Origin: Ignavibacteria bacterium
Lineage (GTDB): Bacteria > Bacteroidota > Ignavibacteria > OLB7
NCBI GenBank assembly: GCA_020635205.1
Contig: JACKAE010000001.1
Coordinates: 62,001 to 126,000, forward strand
Direction: 5' to 3'
Length of the DNA stretch: 64,000 bases
Below the pieces are notes generated by a model that made no database searches, was not told the DNA's origin, and saw only the letters and a list, made by a program, of their open reading frames with translations. Shown piece after piece: positions 24,452 through 36,200 of this stretch (its first letter is position 1; each line of letters opens with the position of its first letter). Position numbers and translations under genes: made by a program.

Positions 24452-26083
24452 ATGGCTGCAAAACAGATTGAATTTAACTCAGATGCCCGCGCTGCACTGA
24501 AGCGGGGTGTCGACAAACTGGCGAATGCTGTAAAGGTCACTCTGGGGCCGAAGGGACGGAACGTTGTCATCGACAAGAAGTTCGGTGCGCCAACCGTAAC
24601 GAAGGATGGTGTGACCGTGGCGCGAGAAATTGAATTGGAAGATTCAATTGAGAACATGGGAGCACAGATGGTTCGCGAAGTTGCATCGAAGACAAGCGAT
24701 GTAGCTGGTGACGGAACCACAACAGCAACCGTTTTGGCTCAAGCAATGATTCGCGAGGGATTGAAGAACGTGACTGCTGGCGCAAACCCAATGGACTTGA
24801 AGCGCGGGATTGATCTTGCCGTTATGAAGATCATTGGTGGATTGAAAGAGATTTCACGCGAGGTTGAAGGTGAGAAGGAGATTGCGCAGGTTGGTACGAT
24901 CTCGGCAAACAATGACCAAGAGATTGGGCGATTGATCGCTGAGGCAATGGAGAAAGTTGGGAAAGATGGTGTTATCACCGTTGAAGAGGCAAAGGGAACT
25001 GAGACGACGATGGATGTCGTGGAAGGTATGCAGTTCGATCGTGGCTATCTCTCAGCTTACTTCGTTACCAATCCAGACTCGATGGAGACGGAGCTTGACA
25101 ACCCATATATCTTAATTCATGACAAGAAGATCAGTTCGATGAAAGATCTTCTTCCAATTCTTGAGAAGGTTGCTCAGACTGGACGTCCGATTCTCATTAT
25201 CTCTGAGGATGTAGAGGGTGAGGCGCTGGCTACGTTAGTAGTAAACAAGCTTCGTGGCACGCTGAAGGTTGCTGCGGTAAAGGCTCCAGGTTTTGGTGAT
25301 CGCCGCAAGGCAATGCTCGAAGATATTGCTGTCTTGACAGGCGGCACAGTGATCAGCGAGGAGAAAGGATACAAGCTGGAGACTGCTTCGGTTGACTATC
25401 TTGGAACGGCAAAGCGTGTTGTGATCGACAAAGATAACTCAACAATTGTTGAGGGAGCTGGTTCTGGTGACGAGATCAAGCGCCGCATCGGTGAGATCAA
25501 GGCACAGATCGATAAGACGACAAGTGACTACGATCGTGAGAAGCTGCAAGAGCGTCTGGCGAAGCTCTCCGGTGGTGTTGCAGTGCTGAAGATTGGTGCT
25601 GCTACTGAGGTAGAGATGAAGGAGAAGAAGGCTCGCGTTGAAGATGCCCTCCACGCAACTCGCGCTGCTGTTGAGGAGGGAATTGTTCCAGGTGGAGGCG
25701 TTGCCTATCTCCGCGTGTTGGATCGCTTAGAAGGATTGAAGGGTGAGAACGAGGATCAGACGATTGGTGTAAACATCGTTGCTCGCGCAATCGAAGAGCC
25801 AATTCGTCAGATTGTTGAGAATGCTGGCCTTGAAGGCTCTGTGATCGTTGCAAAAGTGAAAGAAGGGGAGAACGACTTCGGCTTCAATGCATACAACGAT
25901 GAGTATACCAACATGTTCGAGGCTGGTGTAATCGATCCGACGAAGGTTTCTCGTGTTGCTCTGGAGAATGCTGCATCAGTTGCCAGCTTGCTGATTACAA
26001 CCGAGGCGACAATCACTGAGATCAAGGAAGAGGAGCCTGCAATGCCACATGCTCACGGCGGTGGTATGGGCGATATGTATTAA
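24452..26083 (+). CDS. groEL: chaperonin GroEL
   Basis: A 543-residue protein of normal GroEL length; the ATP-driven folding chaperone that works with GroES. Typical motifs are present: 'LGPKGRNVVIDKKFGAPTVTKDGVTVAREIEL', the ATPase segment GDGTTTATVLAQAM, 'VKAPGFGDRRKAMLEDIAVLTGG', and 'ALHATRAAVEEGIVPGGGVAYLR'. The C-terminal tail is short and slightly unusual: MPHAHGGGMGDMY, ending in Tyr and lacking an extended GGM repeat. It is second in the operon. A REP-like palindrome (26088) starts 5 bp after the stop, and an intrinsic terminator follows at 26171. Confidence 0.98.
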   Translation: MAAKQIEFNSDARAALKRGVDKLANAVKVTLGPKGRNVVIDKKFGAPTVTKDGVTVAREIELEDSIENMGAQMVREVASKTSDVAGDGTTTATVLAQAMIREGLKNVTAGANPMDLKRGIDLAVMKIIGGLKEISREVEGEKEIAQVGTISANNDQEIGRLIAEAMEKVGKDGVITVEEAKGTETTMDVVEGMQFDRGYLSAYFVTNPDSMETELDNPYILIHDKKISSMKDLLPILEKVAQTGRPILIISEDVEGEALATLVVNKLRGTLKVAAVKAPGFGDRRKAMLEDIAVLTGGTVISEEKGYKLETASVDYLGTAKRVVIDKDNSTIVEGAGSGDEIKRRIGEIKAQIDKTTSDYDREKLQERLAKLSGGVAVLKIGAATEVEMKEKKARVEDALHATRAAVEEGIVPGGGVAYLRVLDRLEGLKGENEDQTIGVNIVARAIEEPIRQIVENAGLEGSVIVAKVKEGENDFGFNAYNDEYTNMFEAGVIDPTKVSRVALENAASVASLLITTEATITEIKEEEPAMPHAHGGGMGDMY

Positions 26084-26087
26084 TAAA

Positions 26088-26115
26088 GTAGAGACATGGC
26101 GAGCCATGTCTCTAC
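26088..26115. repeat. REP-like palindrome downstream of groEL
   Basis: GTAGAGACATGGC, spacer GA, GCCATGTCTCTAC: two perfect 13-bp arms. It is the same family as the palindrome 5' of the RAYT relic at 15380, with compensating changes in both arms. No T-run follows directly; the true terminator is at 26171. Confidence 0.8.
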
Positions 26116-26170
26116 CAACGACATCTTCAAAATCATTTTCGTCCCTTTCTTCTCGAAAGGTGTAACATTA

Positions 26171-26219
26171 AAGCCTGTTCTGCGGTCTGTCAAGGGTTCC
26201 GCGGAGCAGGCTTTTTTTT
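26171..26219 (+). terminator. intrinsic terminator of groESL
   Basis: AAGCCTGTTCTGCGG pairs with CCGCGGAGCAGGCTT (two G:U pairs) across a 13-nt loop and is followed by a T-run. Confidence 0.9.
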
Positions 26220-26336
26220 CTGTGAAGCCCGAACTGGCAAGTGCTGGGTTGGTGAGTGGGATTTCGGAACGTATTTTGCAGCGTGTCGTCAAGAGAACAA
26301 TCGTTTAGATATTCACGTAAATAGAGGACAACGTTT

Positions 26337-27884
26337 ATGAATCGAGTAAGTCACTCTCTACTTCTTTTGGTAGTGATACCTCTCTACTTTTTAGTCAGTA
26401 TAAGTCGTGTTGAAGCACAGTGTGGGTATGACTCTCGCGGCAATGTCGTGTTCTATATACCACCAGCATTTGCTGCCCAGAATGGTGATCCAGAGTTCTT
26501 TACTTCTGCCAAGATGTACGTCGGTTATCGGGATGGTAGTATTCAAGCCTGGGAGTTTGATGCACTGAATCAATCGGCAAATCTTATCCAGACCTATACT
26601 CCTGGTGAACAGATTCCTGCTGAAGTTGATGCTATTATGTACTTATCTATCCCTTCCCCGGGGAGAGTTGTTGGATTAGTGATCTACGATGATGGGGGAA
26701 CAAGCCGCTATGGTATTCTTCGTAGCACTGACGGTGGTGGAAGCTGGAGTCTCCTGAAACCCCCAGCTGTTACGGCATTGGAAGTAATTGAATATACTGA
26801 GAACCGGTTGCACGGAAATTATTGGCGTGGCCCACTCTTAGAAATGAAGTGGTTAGAAGATGGTATGCACGGATGGTTGTGGGGAAGACGGTCAGCATTG
26901 AAAACAACCGATGGGGGAGCAACGTGGACAGAGATATACAGTGCTACAGCGAAGACGAGTCCAGCAAGCCTCACTGTTTCCGATACAGCCTATCACGCTA
27001 TTTGGGGGGTTGCCTTCAACAGTCCAGAGTCGGGAGTGGTTATAGAAGGGAACAAGATTGCTACAGTGATTTGGTATACCACTGATGGCGGTGACAACTG
27101 GAACTTCGGCTCGACAATGAGTCCGAAGCTCATTGTTGATGTGGATTGGACAGGGGCGGCCTATCGGTTATTGCGTGCCGATCCATTCAACTTCGGAGGG
27201 AATAATCTTGAGGTTTTGAACAACAGCAATGGGCAGGGGTCGTGGCAGCCATATCCTAAGAAGCCACCTATTGAAACCAATGCGGAGTTGATGACTGAAC
27301 TTCTTTGGCCAGCTCACAACGTCGGCTTTCTTGTTCACAGACAGGGAGAAATCTGGAGAACCGATGATGGAGGAAAGACTTGGAATAGCGTACAGGCAAT
27401 TGATAATACCTATCCACCCGTTCCCTTTGGGGATGGTTTTGGAACAGATCGTGGTCCGCAGCAAGGCTATGGCCAGAAGTCGATCTTTATTAAAGATGAA
27501 GATGGGCAGAACTATATCGTTCACGTCCTAACAGATACCTGCACCGGTGAGCTGCGCGACAAGCTAATCTATGTTTGGCCTATCGATCAGTTTGCGGGAG
27601 TTGATGAAACCCGGGAACAACATTCGGCGATGAATGTGCAGACATCTCCTAATCCTGCCAGCAGCAGTCTTGACCTTAGTTTTACTCTCCAGAAACGGGG
27701 AACGGTTCTCGCTTCGTTGGTGAACGCTCAGGGCGTCCGGGTGAAGAATGTCAAACTCGGTCTTCTTGAAGCAGGGCAGCAGACACAAAGCATTTCAGTA
27801 GAGGGAGTGCCGGGAGGATACTATCAGTTGGAGGTTATTGCTGGAGAAGAGAGAGAAGCACAATCAGTGATTATTGTGAGATAA
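26337..27884 (+). CDS. T9SS-exported protein with BNR/Ycf48-like repeats
   Basis: A 515-residue protein with a signal peptide (LLLLVVIPLYFLVSISRVEA, then Q). It contains several Asp/Gly-Trp propeller repeats: STDGGGSWSLL, TTDGGATWTEIY, TTDGGDNWNFGS and TDDGGKTWNSV, as in sialidase-like BNR or photosystem II assembly-factor-like propellers. The last ~80 residues are a T9SS type-A sorting domain: SPNPASSSLDLSFTLQKRG, then VLASLVNAQGVRVKNV and a terminal 'GGYYQLEV...QSVIIVR'. It should therefore be exported across the outer membrane and attached or released. No enzyme motif is obvious. The gene stands alone between two terminators. Confidence 0.85.
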   Translation: MNRVSHSLLLLVVIPLYFLVSISRVEAQCGYDSRGNVVFYIPPAFAAQNGDPEFFTSAKMYVGYRDGSIQAWEFDALNQSANLIQTYTPGEQIPAEVDAIMYLSIPSPGRVVGLVIYDDGGTSRYGILRSTDGGGSWSLLKPPAVTALEVIEYTENRLHGNYWRGPLLEMKWLEDGMHGWLWGRRSALKTTDGGATWTEIYSATAKTSPASLTVSDTAYHAIWGVAFNSPESGVVIEGNKIATVIWYTTDGGDNWNFGSTMSPKLIVDVDWTGAAYRLLRADPFNFGGNNLEVLNNSNGQGSWQPYPKKPPIETNAELMTELLWPAHNVGFLVHRQGEIWRTDDGGKTWNSVQAIDNTYPPVPFGDGFGTDRGPQQGYGQKSIFIKDEDGQNYIVHVLTDTCTGELRDKLIYVWPIDQFAGVDETREQHSAMNVQTSPNPASSSLDLSFTLQKRGTVLASLVNAQGVRVKNVKLGLLEAGQQTQSISVEGVPGGYYQLEVIAGEEREAQSVIIVR

Positions 27885-27940
27885 GAATAATCGAGCGTAC
27901 ACTTTTCGTGTAAGTGCAAGATATCGTTGTAAAAAGGTAG

Positions 27941-27975
27941 AGGGGGAGCACCTCAGAGTGCTCCCCCTTCCTTTA
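27941..27975 (+). terminator. intrinsic terminator
   Basis: AGGGGGAGCAC, loop CTCAGA, GTGCTCCCCCT, then TCCTTTAT: a perfect 11-bp stem downstream of the T9SS propeller gene. Confidence 0.85.
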
Positions 27976-28334
27976 TAAGGACTTAACGAGGTTTTGTATA
28001 GGCGCGACCTGAAATCACGACGTTAAGGGGGAAGAGACAATTGCTGCTACAAGCGACAAGAAAAAGAAGTCACCAAAGGTTGAGTTGACAATCAATCCAA
28101 TGAGCTTGTGCTACCAAAAGAATTCCGACAAATATCTATAACGTCGCTATTGTCCCTAAATTTGGATGCTTATAAATGCAATTGTTCGATTATTATAGGC
28201 ATGTGAGCATTGAAGGACACGACATCTGTCACCATGCCTTCCTGCACACTATAGAAGAAATTACTCCAAGAACTTCACCTACTAACTAAGATCAGCTATC
28301 TCAGGTTGAGGGGCTGTAAAGCGAATATCAACGA
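27976..28334. other. 360-bp intergenic stretch before purE, no gene seen
   Basis: No reading frame with coding character is visible. TAAATTTG at 28157-28164 fits the -7 box, but no TTG lies 19-21 bp before it, so I do not call a promoter. Confidence 0.45.
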
Positions 28335-28859
28335 ATGGTAAATCAAACTATGGGTGAGCAGAAATCGCATCTTCGGGTTGGAATTATCATGGGGAGTAAA
28401 TCGGACTGGCCAACAATGAAAGAGGCGGCTTTAGTTCTTGAGAAGTTCAACATCCTGTATGAAGCCCGAGTTATCTCTGCTCACCGGACTCCTGAAGATA
28501 TGGCTGACTATGGGAAGACCGCCCACGAGCGAGGGCTTGAGGTAATTATTGCTGGTGCGGGGGGAGCTGCTCACCTTCCGGGAATGGTCGCTGCCTATTC
28601 TCCACTTCCTGTAATCGGAGTTCCAGTCAAATCCAGTTCGTTGAATGGTCTCGATTCGCTCCTTTCAATTGTACAGATGCCGGGGGGGGTTCCGGTTGCC
28701 ACGGTTGCAATTGGGGGGGGGAAGAATGCCGGCTTGTTAGCAGCACAGATTCTTGCACTAAATGATGCAAATCTTCACAAACATATAGTCTTATACAAGA
28801 AAGAGTTAGCAGAGATTGCGCGGGGAATGAACAGCGAGATATCTCTTTCTGATGGTTAG
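28335..28859 (+). CDS. purE: 5-(carboxyamino)imidazole ribonucleotide mutase
   Basis: A 174-residue class I PurE, the enzyme that converts N5-CAIR to CAIR in purine synthesis. Signature motifs: GIIMGSKSDWPTMKEA (substrate phosphate/ribose binding), ISAHRTPEDM with the catalytic His50, and AGAGGAAHLPGMVAAYSPLPVIGVPV, followed by GLDSLLSIVQMPGGVPVATVAI. Length and motif order are normal. The N-terminus may start at the second Met (residue 6) instead. purK is not adjacent, so the partner is elsewhere. The following ~270 bp contain no gene, only short hairpins such as GTGAAT-CGT-ATTCAC, before the tRNA promoter. Confidence 0.95.
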   Translation: MVNQTMGEQKSHLRVGIIMGSKSDWPTMKEAALVLEKFNILYEARVISAHRTPEDMADYGKTAHERGLEVIIAGAGGAAHLPGMVAAYSPLPVIGVPVKSSSLNGLDSLLSIVQMPGGVPVATVAIGGGKNAGLLAAQILALNDANLHKHIVLYKKELAEIARGMNSEISLSDG

Positions 28860-29130
28860 TGCTTAGGGGAGAGTGTCCCAAAAACGTTGGTCTTGAAGGT
28901 CAAAACCGTGACATCCTTTCACGTCAGGTGAATCGTATTCACGAAGAAGTAGAGAAAATGTCTACTCTTTCCCTCCCTCTCTCTCTTCCCGTTTCTGGCA
29001 CTCATTTTGCAGTGCTCTGAACGGCACGACCCGCATAACACGTAAAAAAACGGTGTCTACTGCGGACTTCGGGAGTCCTCTTTCATTGAAAATTGAACCG
29101 TAATTACCGGTTTTGAGATGAGCGCATCCA

Positions 29131-29161
29131 TTGCAGGAGAAAAGAAAGCGCGGTATATTTG
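29131..29161 (+). promoter_or_regulatory. Bacteroidetes-type promoter of tRNA-Arg
   Basis: TTG (29131-29133), 20 bp, TATATTTG (29154-29161). The tRNA begins 46 bp further on. The same box pair occurs before groESL, rpmG and two RNA loci. Confidence 0.75.
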
Positions 29162-29207
29162 TACTTCGCCTGCTTAGCGGCAACGTTCAGCAGGCGTGCA
29201 TTGTTAT

Positions 29208-29281
29208 GCGCCCGTAGCTCAATTGGATAGAGTGTCAGATTCCGGTTCTGAAGGTTAGGGGTTCGAGTCCCTTCGGGCGTG
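29208..29281 (+). tRNA. tRNA-Arg (anticodon CCG)
   Basis: The cloverleaf folds completely. Acceptor: GCGCCCG with CGGGCGT (G1:U72 wobble). D-arm: GCTC/GAGT. Anticodon stem: TCAGA/TCTGA with loop TTCCGGT, anticodon CCG at 29242-29244. T-arm: AGGGG-TTCGAGT-CCCTT. CCA is not encoded. It reads CGG codons. Confidence 0.95.
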
Positions 29282-29350
29282 CTACATAGAAAAATATTCG
29301 TTTTCATCGAGAAAAGACGGTTTTCCGTCTGATTAGCAGAAGAAAGAACC

Positions 29351-30055
29351 ATGGCAGACAAGCCACTGAAAATTGAAGGGCCGGAACGCATTGAACGGCA
29401 TCACGAAGGTGAGGAGACCCTAATTAAGGGGGGGAGCCTTAAGCTTCTTGGCATCATTGGTGCAGTCATTCTTGTTGTTGCAGGAGGATGGTTCTTTTTC
29501 AATCGCCAAGCAAAAGCTGCGGAAACCGAGGCAAGTATTGCACTCGGTCGCATCAGTAGCTACCTGAATCAGGGTGACTATGAAAAGGCGATTAATGGTG
29601 ACCAGACACTCCTTATCGACAACCGTCCAATTATCGGTCTGGCGTCAATAGTTGCTGAATATGGCTCTACGAATACGGGGAAACGGGCTGCGTTGATGCT
29701 TGGGAATGCCTATATGGCAACGGAGAAGTATCAGGAAGCTGCCAGTGCGTTCGAAGTTGCTTCTGAGTCGGGAGATGAATTGACCCGTGCGGCGGCATTA
29801 GCCGGAAGCGCATCGGTAGCCGAAGCCGAAGGGAATTATGAGGAGGCAGCAACCCGATACGACGAAGCTGCTGCCCTATACAAATCAGATGTTTCACGCT
29901 CCCTCTATCTTTTTGCTGCGGCAAAAAATTATGAAAATGCCTCGAAGAACGAGGAAGCAATTGAGCGTTACCGTGAGATTGCGATGGAATATCCTACATC
30001 GGAACAGAACAATATTGCCCGCCTTGCGCTGGCCAGACACGGTGTAGAAATTTAA
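29351..30055 (+). CDS. membrane-anchored TPR protein (YfgM/TPR_21-like)
   Basis: A 234-residue protein. A short charged cytoplasmic N-terminus is followed by one transmembrane helix at 31-50 (KLLGIIGAVILVVAGGWFFF), then ~180 residues of TPR-type helices: 'SYLNQGDYEKAIN', 'ALMLGNAYMATEKYQEAASAFEVAS', 'AEAEGNYEEAATRYDEAAALY' and 'AAAKNYENASKNEEAIERYREIAMEYPTS'. This layout (N-in anchor plus periplasmic TPRs) resembles YfgM-like ancillary factors of protein export. It directly precedes a block of exported T9SS proteins, 157 bp before the first, but a link to their export is only inferred from position. The ATG at 29351 lies in CCATGG context with GAAGAAAGAA upstream. Confidence 0.75.
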   Translation: MADKPLKIEGPERIERHHEGEETLIKGGSLKLLGIIGAVILVVAGGWFFFNRQAKAAETEASIALGRISSYLNQGDYEKAINGDQTLLIDNRPIIGLASIVAEYGSTNTGKRAALMLGNAYMATEKYQEAASAFEVASESGDELTRAAALAGSASVAEAEGNYEEAATRYDEAAALYKSDVSRSLYLFAAAKNYENASKNEEAIERYREIAMEYPTSEQNNIARLALARHGVEI

Positions 30056-30212
30056 GAGTACTCATCCATAAACAGGAACACTCAGAGGATTATTCATGAC
30101 ACTTGAGACCCCTTCCCCGTCGCAGACCAGCGGCGGCTCTTTACATATCGAAGAATTGTCTCGTAAGAACATACATCTTCAATTATCCGGTTTTCTTATT
30201 TCAGGAGGAACC

Positions 30213-33200
30213 ATGCGACGTTTCTTGAAGGCATTGCTCCTGCTGGTGATGTCCGCTGTCGTCGGCCAAAGCGCTATGGCGCAGGTGAAGCCGATTGCAC
30301 AGGTCGCCGGACGTCTCGGCCAAACGGAGTATCGCGTCTTTACCAAAGACTCGCTCTATCAGATCGCTGGAGATTACCATGTCTCCGGTCTTTTGATTAT
30401 TGAGCCTGGTACTACTGTCGAGTTCTTGCCCGATGGTCGCCTCATCGACTCAGTCGGTGGAAAGATCATCGCGGACGGCGAACTTGACGCCATCTGGAAT
30501 CGCAATACAGGTGCGGTTTCAGGTTTCCCAAATCGCTATTGCGATTTAGACTATATTCGTGCAAACGTAAATATATCGGGTCGCCCCGAGTTTACAGCAC
30601 AAGGTGGACCAAACGGTTCGCCAAACTGGGTGAACTACGCTTCATACCTACTTTTCTATAAGGCAAACAACTTGCAGCGTTGCGCCACTGACCCGAACCT
30701 TCGGCTCCGTCAGTACGAGCGTGACGTTCGGCGTGAGCCAATTATCTTCCGTGGCCGTCCGGTTAACCAGAACTCAGAGGAATGGGGACATATCGTCATC
30801 CTTCCGGGTGCTGACACCGCTGTCTTCCGGAATGTTCAGTTCGTGAACTTCCGCAAGGATACTGGCGTTGTCCGCAACCAGCAGTTCTACAGCCCGCAGG
30901 CTATACAGGGATACGACAACCAACAGATTGTATCTGCCGACATCCTCAACAAGAAGATGCGGAGCCTGACATCTGGTGGTGGTGGTGCTATTACCACATT
31001 CTCTTCCAAGACTTGGATTCTGAACAGTCGTTTTGATAGTAACATGGCTCGCTACCATGGTGGTGCGCTGCAGTTGCTTCAGTCTCCGTGGGATCAGTAT
31101 GTAGAGGATCCAGGAGCACGTTCATTCTTCCCGAGAGATCCTTCACTCGGTGCGGCTCACGACCAGAATACCTATCCTGCCGGCGATTTGAATGTCTACC
31201 TCGACAATGTCGACGTTTACGGTAGCTTCATCACAACGCCATTTGGTACAATTCCAACAATGCGGGTGACGGTTCCGAACAGCGGTCCTGTTCAGTACCG
31301 TATGCTGTACGATGATGGTCGCCAGGCAGCGAACCTTGGCCGTATTCGTCGCGTTTACTTCCGCGATAACCGGGCTATGGTTATTAGCGCTATTCGTGAT
31401 GTCAATGGATATCGCGATGATCCTACAAATCCGCCGCCAGATATTACCGATGGCTTCATCGGGGGCATCGCAAAGAACGAAGCCTATGGTGGTGCTATCT
31501 ACATTTCAGGTCGCCGTTACGACACCATCTACTTTGGTAATGGTTTGGCTCTGTCGTTAATGACAGGGGGTATAGTAAGTGATCCGTTGGATACCTTAGT
31601 ATTTGAGCGGAACTATGCGGCGAACTTCCAGAAAGATTCGACTGGTGGTGCAAAAGGTGGTGCTATCTACGTTAATGACAGCACAGCACTTGACTTCGGT
31701 CTTTCACGTTTCAACGATAACTTCACGGCAACACCAAATGTGCCGATGACTGACTGGTATCGTCGCTCGCATATGTCACAGGGTGGTGGTATCTACATGG
31801 CGAAGGCTTCGCCATATTTGCGGATTCGTGACAACGTTAGCTTCACTAACAACCGTTCTGGTCAGGGTGGTGCTATCTACGTAGAAGCGATTGTGAATCC
31901 GTTCGGACAGAACATCGCAATCTACGATCCATTCCTCTCGCCAGAGATTCTCGGCAGAGACAGTATTTACTTCCTGAACAACAAAGCAGAGTATGATGGT
32001 GGTGCTATCTACACAATGCGCAACATGGTTGTGCAGGGTCGCTTCATCACAACCTTCGATTCAGTATCGGGTGCTCTGATCGATCGTCGTGTCTTGTTTG
32101 ATAGCAACGCTGCAGGTCTTGCCGGTGGTGCTATTGTTATCGACAACCAGACACACCATTCAATCACGTTGGAAAGTAATGCACGTGTGCTGAATACTTT
32201 ATTCAGCTACAACGCAGCAGGCGATTCAAACCGTGTTGACGACACGCGCTTGATTAAGTACTACGATCCATTAGCCAGTCCGGCTAACCCAACGAATCCA
32301 TACAGTGTTGCAACGCTTGCTGATCGCTATCAGTTGCCAGTATCACTGCGGAGTGAGATTCTTGGTGGTGGTGCTATTTACTCGCGTTATGGCAATACCA
32401 ACCTCTTCCGCGCTGTTGAGTTCTTGAGCAACTGGACAATCGATGGAAACGGTGGTGCTATTTCGATGGTAACTCCAGTGGAGGCGAATCGCTACTTCTT
32501 GGCTGATGGAGACGAAGCCTACGCATACTCTCCAAGCTATCCAGGTGGCAGTGTATTGCCATTTAACGACGGGCCTGAGCCTGCCGACATGCGCTATATG
32601 ACTCGCTTCCTGAAGAACAAAGCAGTGAAGGGGAGTGCGCCATTCCGCCAGCATCCGCGCGACACAACAACGATTGTGTTGAACACGTTGGACGATCCAT
32701 ATCGTAATGGAACTGGTCTTGGTGGTGCGATCTATCTTAACGATCGTCTACAACCAGTTGGTGGAGCGCCTGGCTTCCCACGTGAGGATTCGGTGATTCT
32801 GCACCGCGTTCGTGTCCAAGGTGACACAGCATATTCAGGTGCAGCAGTCTACTCAGATAACTACAATATGAAAGTTGTTTTCTCCCGCTCGTTGATTGCC
32901 AATAACGTGGCAGTCTCGAACGAGGGACGCAACGTCGATACGTTTGCAAACTGGCAGACCACGCCAGCAGCTTCACGCACAGCGGGAGCTATTCTGTACG
33001 GTGAGATTCAGGGGCCAATGCCACTTACTGACTACCACACAGGTGCAAACTCGATATATGACAACGATGCACGTTACCTCGTTCGCATTGCAGACGCTCC
33101 TCCGGGAACGTTTGGACTTGGAGCGAGTGGTGCTGATACTCTCCGCGGAAACTTCTGGGGCGAAGTTCAGGCACCAGTAACAACCATTCTTCCGACAGGA

Positions 33201-36200
33201 ACACAGCAAGAGACCTTCTTTGTTCAAGGTGATAGCTGCTGGCTTCCGTTGAAGAATGGAGGTGCTGCTGTCAACGAGCAGGGGCCATTCGAGTCAAAGC
33301 ATGTCTACAACTACCGTCCGGTTCCATACGGCATGATTCCTGACACGCTCTTGCTTGAAGGTCGCATTTACGACATCTACGACAAGGGTCTCGACATTCG
33401 TGCCGTTGACTACTCAGGACCACGTATGGCTCCGATCGAAGATTTCTCGGTTGGTATTCCGCCAGTACTTCGGCAGTATCCTGCTGGAAGCGTCTATGAG
33501 GGTAAGGTCGTTCGTCGTCTGACTCGCGATCCATTCAAGGCCGAGGTTGACACAACCTATGCAAAGTTGATGCGTGAATTCGTTGGCGATCATCCGATTG
33601 GCTATCCGCTCTTCCTTGAGTCGCGTGCCGATTACTTGGGTGATTTGAACACGGACAATAACGATTCTTGCTCGCTGAACCACACAGTCATGTTGGTAAT
33701 CAATGCCGAAACTGGTGAATTCATTCGCTCGAATCTAAAGCAATACCAAGAGGGTGATCCTCGCTTCTGGTCACGCGTTGAGTTCGTACCGGATTCAATT
33801 AACCGGGACGTTCTTGGTCGCCGTGCTACTGAGCAGCGTGCAGCATTCTCAATTGGCGAGCTTTATCGTCTGACGCCAGCATACTACTTAGAGCAGGGAG
33901 CAACCTTAGAAGAGGCTCGTTTCTTAGCCGCGCGCTACGAAGATTCGATTGCTCTTGATGGACGCCGTTATGGTGGTGCGCCAAATATTCTTGGTGGACC
34001 TACATTCAGCTATGTGAATCGTCCAACCGCTCCAACATTTGTCGATGTCTACGCAGGTGAGCGCTATCATGCGTTGCCAGTAAAGACGGGTGATCGTGTT
34101 TGGGTTATCTCCAGAACAATGCTCTGGAATACTGACAGCAGCCGTACGTGGGTTGAGAATATCTCGCGCTTCACAGGTATGGAATTCCGCATCGACATTG
34201 ACAACAGTGTTCTTGCACCGTTCCTGCGCGGACAGATCGACTCGCTACAGGCAAAGACGCCATCAGAGTTGCGCAACACGCGTTTCCTCTGGGAAGATCG
34301 GGAGTATGAAAGCGATCCAACAGGACGTGTCGAATCACCGATTCTTGACGTAACGGCAAATGAGATTAATGGATTCTACGATCCACGGTCACTCTTCTTC
34401 CCAGATCGCTATACCGGTCTGCGTTATGAGTGGTCACCATTGATCGAAACGCCTGGCTTCACACCGTCGCCGAGCACAAATCCAGCTGCGATCCGTTTGG
34501 CGTCATGGTTGAAGGCGGACACGATTTATCCGGCAAATGTCCATCCTGACGCAATTGCACGGGATACGGCACACAAGTGGGGCTTCCTCCGCTTCTGGGG
34601 TAATCCACACAATCCGGATGTTGTACCGGGAGGTGAGCTTCTCGAGGTTCGCGTCTCGAACTATCCACCAGATCAGCGTACCATCGACAGTCTGAAAGGA
34701 CTTGTTGGTGCGGACACTGTTGCTTGCTATATCTTCCTCTATCCACCGTACTTCAATTGCCAGGTCTACGATCCAGCAAATGCACGGTACTTGCAGCAGG
34801 ATACGGTCAACATCAGTTCGGCCAGCACAGCAACCTATCGTCTGCGCATCTTCGTTCAGGACTCAATTCCGGTTGAACTGAACAGTGTGCCAGGGTGCTT
34901 TGATTTAGGACGCAATCTCGTGATTGCTCAGTGGACTGATAAGCTCCGGTTCAACTACGATGTGAACACAGATGATGAAGTTGAGGATCGGAATGCAGAG
35001 GCAGAGTTCTGGGACTTCCGTTACGGACGGACGACTTACGGCTTTGTCTTCACGCAAGGCAATACAGGTACAACCGATGATGTTTCTGAGGTTCGTCCAG
35101 TTTGGCTTGGCGATCAATATCTGCGCGACGTGAATCAAGTGCTGGACAACGGAGCTACAGTACTGCAAACAGGTAACATGGTTGTTCGGATTGACTCTAC
35201 TGAGACACATGGTCTCTTGAGAAATCCAGCTCAGGTAAATAACACGTTCAACCTTGACTCTGTCTTCACAATGATTGTGAACGACGGACATACTGGAAAC
35301 AACAAGTTCGACTTCCGCGTTTTGGTTAACGCACAGCCACGCCTTCTGCCGAATGCAAGTGGTCAGTTTGTGTTGCCGAATGCGAAGGAGGACTTCGACT
35401 ATAATCGCACATTGCTTGACCTGAGTCGTGCAATCAGGTCGGAAGATCTGAACCGCGGCCAGCGCCGTCTCTATAGCTTAGTCTATCGTGACGATGCGTT
35501 GAACGCAGCAGAGATTCAGGATGGAGCGGTTGTTAAGGATACCACAGCGACAAGTACAGCAACGATTGCGAAGATTCGCAAAGACACGTGCTACTTGGAA
35601 GCAGGAATTCTTGATGCGCCGAAGACCACACCAAGTTGGATTAAGATCAATCCAGTATCAGGTATCCTGTACGGTACACCGGGATTGAACGACGCACCAC
35701 GCACGGACTCCGTTACGGTAATTGTTACCGACGAATATGGTCTGAGTGATGTACGCAGCTACAGAATCGTTGTTGACTCAACACAGCATCCACCGGATCT
35801 CCGCGGTCTCCCGCCAATCCGCTGTGCGATTGTTGGACGAGCATACAAAGATTCGCTCTGCGTCAGCGATCGTGATTTCGGACGTCTTGCAGCTGCTGAG
35901 ACAGTAACGCTGACAGCAACTGCCCGCATTCCAGGCAATGAGGTTCCATTAACTGTTGTTCCTGCATCAATTACAGGACCACATAATCCGGACACATGTA
36001 TTCCTCTTTCAATCGAGACCAGTGCAATTCCGACAGCCTTTGCTGGACAGAAGATGACAGTGGTTGTGATTGCTGAGGATGCTGCTGGCAACAAGGACAC
36101 CTTGAGCTATGAGGTATCAGTTAGCGATGCAATTGACTTCGCGATGACGGTTCGTGTAGAGAACACGAACGTCGCTGACGGCGATTCTCGCCAGTACTTA

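Noticed and set aside
28157..28164. TAAATTTG as a purE promoter
   Set aside because: There is no TTG at 19-21 bp upstream and it is 170 bp from the gene.
29104..29391. Minus-strand 95-residue open frame containing GTRTPNLQNRNLTLYPIELRA
   Set aside because: This is the well-known false protein produced by reading the complement of a tRNA gene; tRNA-Arg occupies 29208-29281.
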